Below, one piece after another: positions 5,272-7,191 of a DNA stretch of 7,191 nucleotides (positions are counted from its first letter, which is position 1; each line of letters opens with the position of its first letter). The notes beneath the pieces were generated by a model. The model saw nothing but the letters and a program-made list of their open reading frames with translations. It was not told the origin of the DNA and searched no databases. The DNA comes from an uncultured Selenomonadaceae bacterium (lineage in GTDB: Bacteria; Bacillota; Negativicutes; Selenomonadales; Selenomonadaceae): positions 1-7,191 of the forward strand of contig CATYZV010000093.1 in assembly GCA_958415865.1 (NCBI GenBank). The letters run 5' to 3'. Made by a program: the position numbers and the translations under genes.

Positions 5272-6477
5272 TTGAAATCATCTTCAAATATCGGCTTTGT
5301 CGGAGCTGTCTGTTCCTTTGCCGCTGTCTATGCGGCATCGGCAGCACCTATTCCCATCTACGCTGTCTATCAGCAGCAGATGAATATGACGCACGCCGAC
5401 CTGTCTCTATCCTCAGTGCTTTACTTCGTCGGCACGGTCATCGCTCTATTGTTTCTCGCTAGGCTGTCCGATTTTCGCGGCAGAAAGCCGGTTATCATCG
5501 CATCGTTGATGCTAGCTTCTGCCGGCTGCCTGCTGTTCGTATTCATGGAGCAGTCAGAGACTTTTCTCTTGGGCAGATTCGTGCAGGGGCTGTCGTGCGG
5601 CCTTGGCTCTGCCTGCATCAGTGCGTATATTGCTGACCTCGCCAAGGGCAAAACGGCAGCGGCAGCCGCGACGAGTGCTCCGATGGTAGGCTTGGCAGCC
5701 GGTCCTTTTGCTTCGGCCGCGCTCATTCAATACGGCTCGTCCATGTCCCTCATATACATCATTATTTTAGCTCTTATGATGCTCTGTGCTATACTCATCA
5801 TTTTGGGCAGAGAAACGTCCAAAGCTGCGCCCGGTGCACTGCATTCCCTTTTGCCTCAAATCAGCGCACCAAAAAATATCCGCCGCCTTTTACCGGCGGC
5901 AAGTGCTGTATTTGTAGGTACTTGGGCAATAGGCGGATTCTATCAGGCATTTTCCGCTCCGATTGCCGCTGAACAGCTCGGCACAAATAGCCTGCTGATA
6001 GCCGCCGCTGTGTTCTCTTGCCTTCAGGCACCTAACGTCATCGGCAGCACAGCCGCCGGGAAAATATCTTCGCCACAGGCACAGAAGCTAGGCATGATAG
6101 GCTTTTGTATCAGTACTGCCGCGATGGTATTTTCTTTAGGCAGCGGCATGGTCATCGCTTTTCTATTGAGCAGTGCATTTTGCGGCATTTGCTGGGGCAT
6201 GGCTTATACAGGCACGCTGCATGAAATTCTCACGCAGATAACTCCCGCTCAGCGCGCCGGTGTGCTCTCCACTATCTACATCATCTCCTACAGCGGAGCG
6301 GCAGTGCCCAATCTCATCGTCAGCAGACTCGGCGGAGGATTCAATCTCTATGAGATCGGCATCAGCTATGCTGTCCTTGTCTTTATTGCCTGTGTCTTGA
6401 CTTTGCTTTTGCGGGCAGAACGGAATAAAAATGAAGATGAGCTTAAAGAAGAATTAAAAGCTACAGATAATATTTGA
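5272..6477 (+). CDS. MFS efflux transporter
   Basis: Major facilitator superfamily protein of 401 residues, predicted to span the inner membrane 12 times. It starts at TTG, with AAAAGGGG (5255-5262) 9 bases upstream. Motif A is seen in the loop between helices 2 and 3 (ARLSDFRGRKPVI, about 63-75). RFVQG at 102-106 matches the motif B region of helix 4. Helix 5 carries a Gly/Pro-rich stretch (GLAAGPFASAAL, 140-151) in the place of the antiporter motif C, which favours drug/H+ antiport over uptake. A charged tail (ERNKNEDELKEELK) ends in the cytoplasm. Position between a MATE exporter and a flavodoxin, with gaps of 26 and 35 bp, suggests one operon. Having two exporters of unrelated families in tandem hints at one toxic compound or two related ones. 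Substrate unknown; an AraJ-like efflux permease label is equally possible. Confidence 0.93.
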   Translation: MKSSSNIGFVGAVCSFAAVYAASAAPIPIYAVYQQQMNMTHADLSLSSVLYFVGTVIALLFLARLSDFRGRKPVIIASLMLASAGCLLFVFMEQSETFLLGRFVQGLSCGLGSACISAYIADLAKGKTAAAAATSAPMVGLAAGPFASAALIQYGSSMSLIYIIILALMMLCAILIILGRETSKAAPGALHSLLPQISAPKNIRRLLPAASAVFVGTWAIGGFYQAFSAPIAAEQLGTNSLLIAAAVFSCLQAPNVIGSTAAGKISSPQAQKLGMIGFCISTAAMVFSLGSGMVIAFLLSSAFCGICWGMAYTGTLHEILTQITPAQRAGVLSTIYIISYSGAAVPNLIVSRLGGGFNLYEIGISYAVLVFIACVLTLLLRAERNKNEDELKEELKATDNI

Positions 6478-6512
6478 GCTGAAATTTTAAATTTATAGAA
6501 AGGATTTTTATT

Positions 6513-7166
6513 ATGAAGAAAAAATTACTCATTTTACTAGGAATGATGATGACGTTATTGATAACGGCGTGCAGCAGCGGCACGGCACAAAACAGCAGTT
6601 CATCTGCCACAGCACCGTCGAGCAGCGAGGTTTCTCCCGTCAGCTCGAATACAGAAAGCACAATCAATGAATCTGCCGGAGGGCACAAGATTCTTGTAGC
6701 GTATTTCTCGCGCAGCGGCAATACACGCGAACTGGCGAATATCATACAGCAGCAGACAGGCGGCGACCTGTTTGAAATAGTGCCGCAGGACCCGTATCCG
6801 ACGGACTACAACCAGACGGTGGAACGCTTCCGCCGCGAACGCGCCGAAAATGCCCGCCCTGCCATCGCGGACAAAGTTGATAACATGGCGGACTATGATG
6901 TCGTATTCATCGGCTACCCTAACTGGGGCAGCGATATGCCGCACGTCGTCAGAACGTTTCTCGAACAGTACGATTTTAGCGGCAAGAAAGTTATACCCTT
7001 CTGCACCAACGGAGGGGGTGGATTCGGCAACAGCGTCGAAACGCTCAAAGAGCTCTGCCCCGATGCCGATATATTAGAAGGCTATCAGGTGAACGGCCGC
7101 TCCGTGAACAGCAGTTCCGGTGCAGTGGCACAGTGGATAAGCGGATTGGGCTTGCAGAATAAATAA
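6513..7166 (+). CDS. lipoprotein-anchored flavodoxin (Flavodoxin_4-like)
   Basis: Predicted extracytoplasmic FMN-binding electron carrier or quinone/flavin reductase of 217 residues. MKKKLLILLGMMMTLLITAC is a lipoprotein signal with lipid-bearing Cys20 (lipobox I-T-A-C). A Ser/Thr-rich flexible linker covers 21-56. The flavodoxin domain (about 59-213) is short-chain: KILVAYFSRSGNT holds the FMN phosphate loop S66-R-S-G-N-T71; GYPNWGSDMP (134-143) is the loop with Trp138 expected to stack near the isoalloxazine ring; FCTNGGGGFGNS (163-174) is the third FMN loop. All three flavin loops look intact, so FMN binding is likely. Ordinary flavodoxins are cytosolic; here the signal places the protein outside, so it must obtain FMN and electrons there. 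AGAAAGGA (6497-6504) sits 8 bases before the ATG. It is the last gene of the MATE-MFS group; no terminator is visible in the 25 bases that follow. Confidence 0.93.
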   Translation: MKKKLLILLGMMMTLLITACSSGTAQNSSSSATAPSSSEVSPVSSNTESTINESAGGHKILVAYFSRSGNTRELANIIQQQTGGDLFEIVPQDPYPTDYNQTVERFRRERAENARPAIADKVDNMADYDVVFIGYPNWGSDMPHVVRTFLEQYDFSGKKVIPFCTNGGGGFGNSVETLKELCPDADILEGYQVNGRSVNSSSGAVAQWISGLGLQNK

Positions 7167-7191
7167 ATTAAATAAAGCAGTATCTATGTTC

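Noticed and set aside
4998..5462. Open frame bridging the MATE and MFS genes
   Set aside because: It overlaps both real genes in another frame; the peptide is Ser/Arg/Cys-rich and lacks any domain.
1..7191. Mobile element, CRISPR array, tRNA or rRNA genes
   Set aside because: No transposase or integrase, no regularly spaced repeats, no terminal inverted repeats and no tRNA- or rRNA-like stretches were seen; coding genes fill nearly all of the window.

Overview
The window is a compact bacterial locus of eight genes with almost no spare DNA. Strong purine-rich ribosome binding sites, TTG and GTG starts, two lipoproteins and a Tat-like signal peptide together suggest a Firmicutes-type translation style in an envelope-rich anaerobe. 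My best guess is a diderm Firmicute (Negativicutes, Selenomonas-like), but this is an inference from style and not from a marker gene.

Left arm (83-2868, + strand): an exported alpha/beta hydrolase with a cysteine nucleophile elbow (GICAG), an exported single-domain cupin whose metal site matches the manganese cupins of the hydroxynitrile-lyase type, a cyclophilin-like-fold lipoprotein, and a PGRP/Amidase_2 N-acetylmuramoyl-L-alanine amidase with a twin-arginine signal. A 12-bp hairpin lies between the cupin and the cyclophilin-like gene. The amidase gene runs tail to tail into a LysR-type regulator on the minus strand, with an 8-bp overlap.

Right arm (3920-7166, + strand): divergent from lysR across a 135-bp regulatory gap are a MATE-family exporter, an MFS transporter and a lipoprotein-anchored flavodoxin, spaced by 26 and 35 bp and probably co-transcribed. 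The gap holds a good minus-strand promoter, a T-N11-A palindrome suited to LysR binding, and an imperfect hairpin that touches the MATE ribosome binding site.

How they may work together (inference): five of the eight products are predicted to act outside the cytoplasm, two more are membrane exporters, and the eighth is the regulator. The set looks like an envelope stress or detoxification module: efflux pumps (MATE, MFS) under a LysR regulator, plus extracytoplasmic redox (flavodoxin), hydrolytic (DLH-like hydrolase) and metal-cupin enzymes. From memory, flavodoxin, cyclophilin-like, small cupin, alpha/beta hydrolase and LysR genes recur near each other in gut anaerobes, but I know of no defined pathway for them. 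Both start and end of the window may cut the cluster, since the promoter of the first gene and any terminator after the last are at or beyond the edges.
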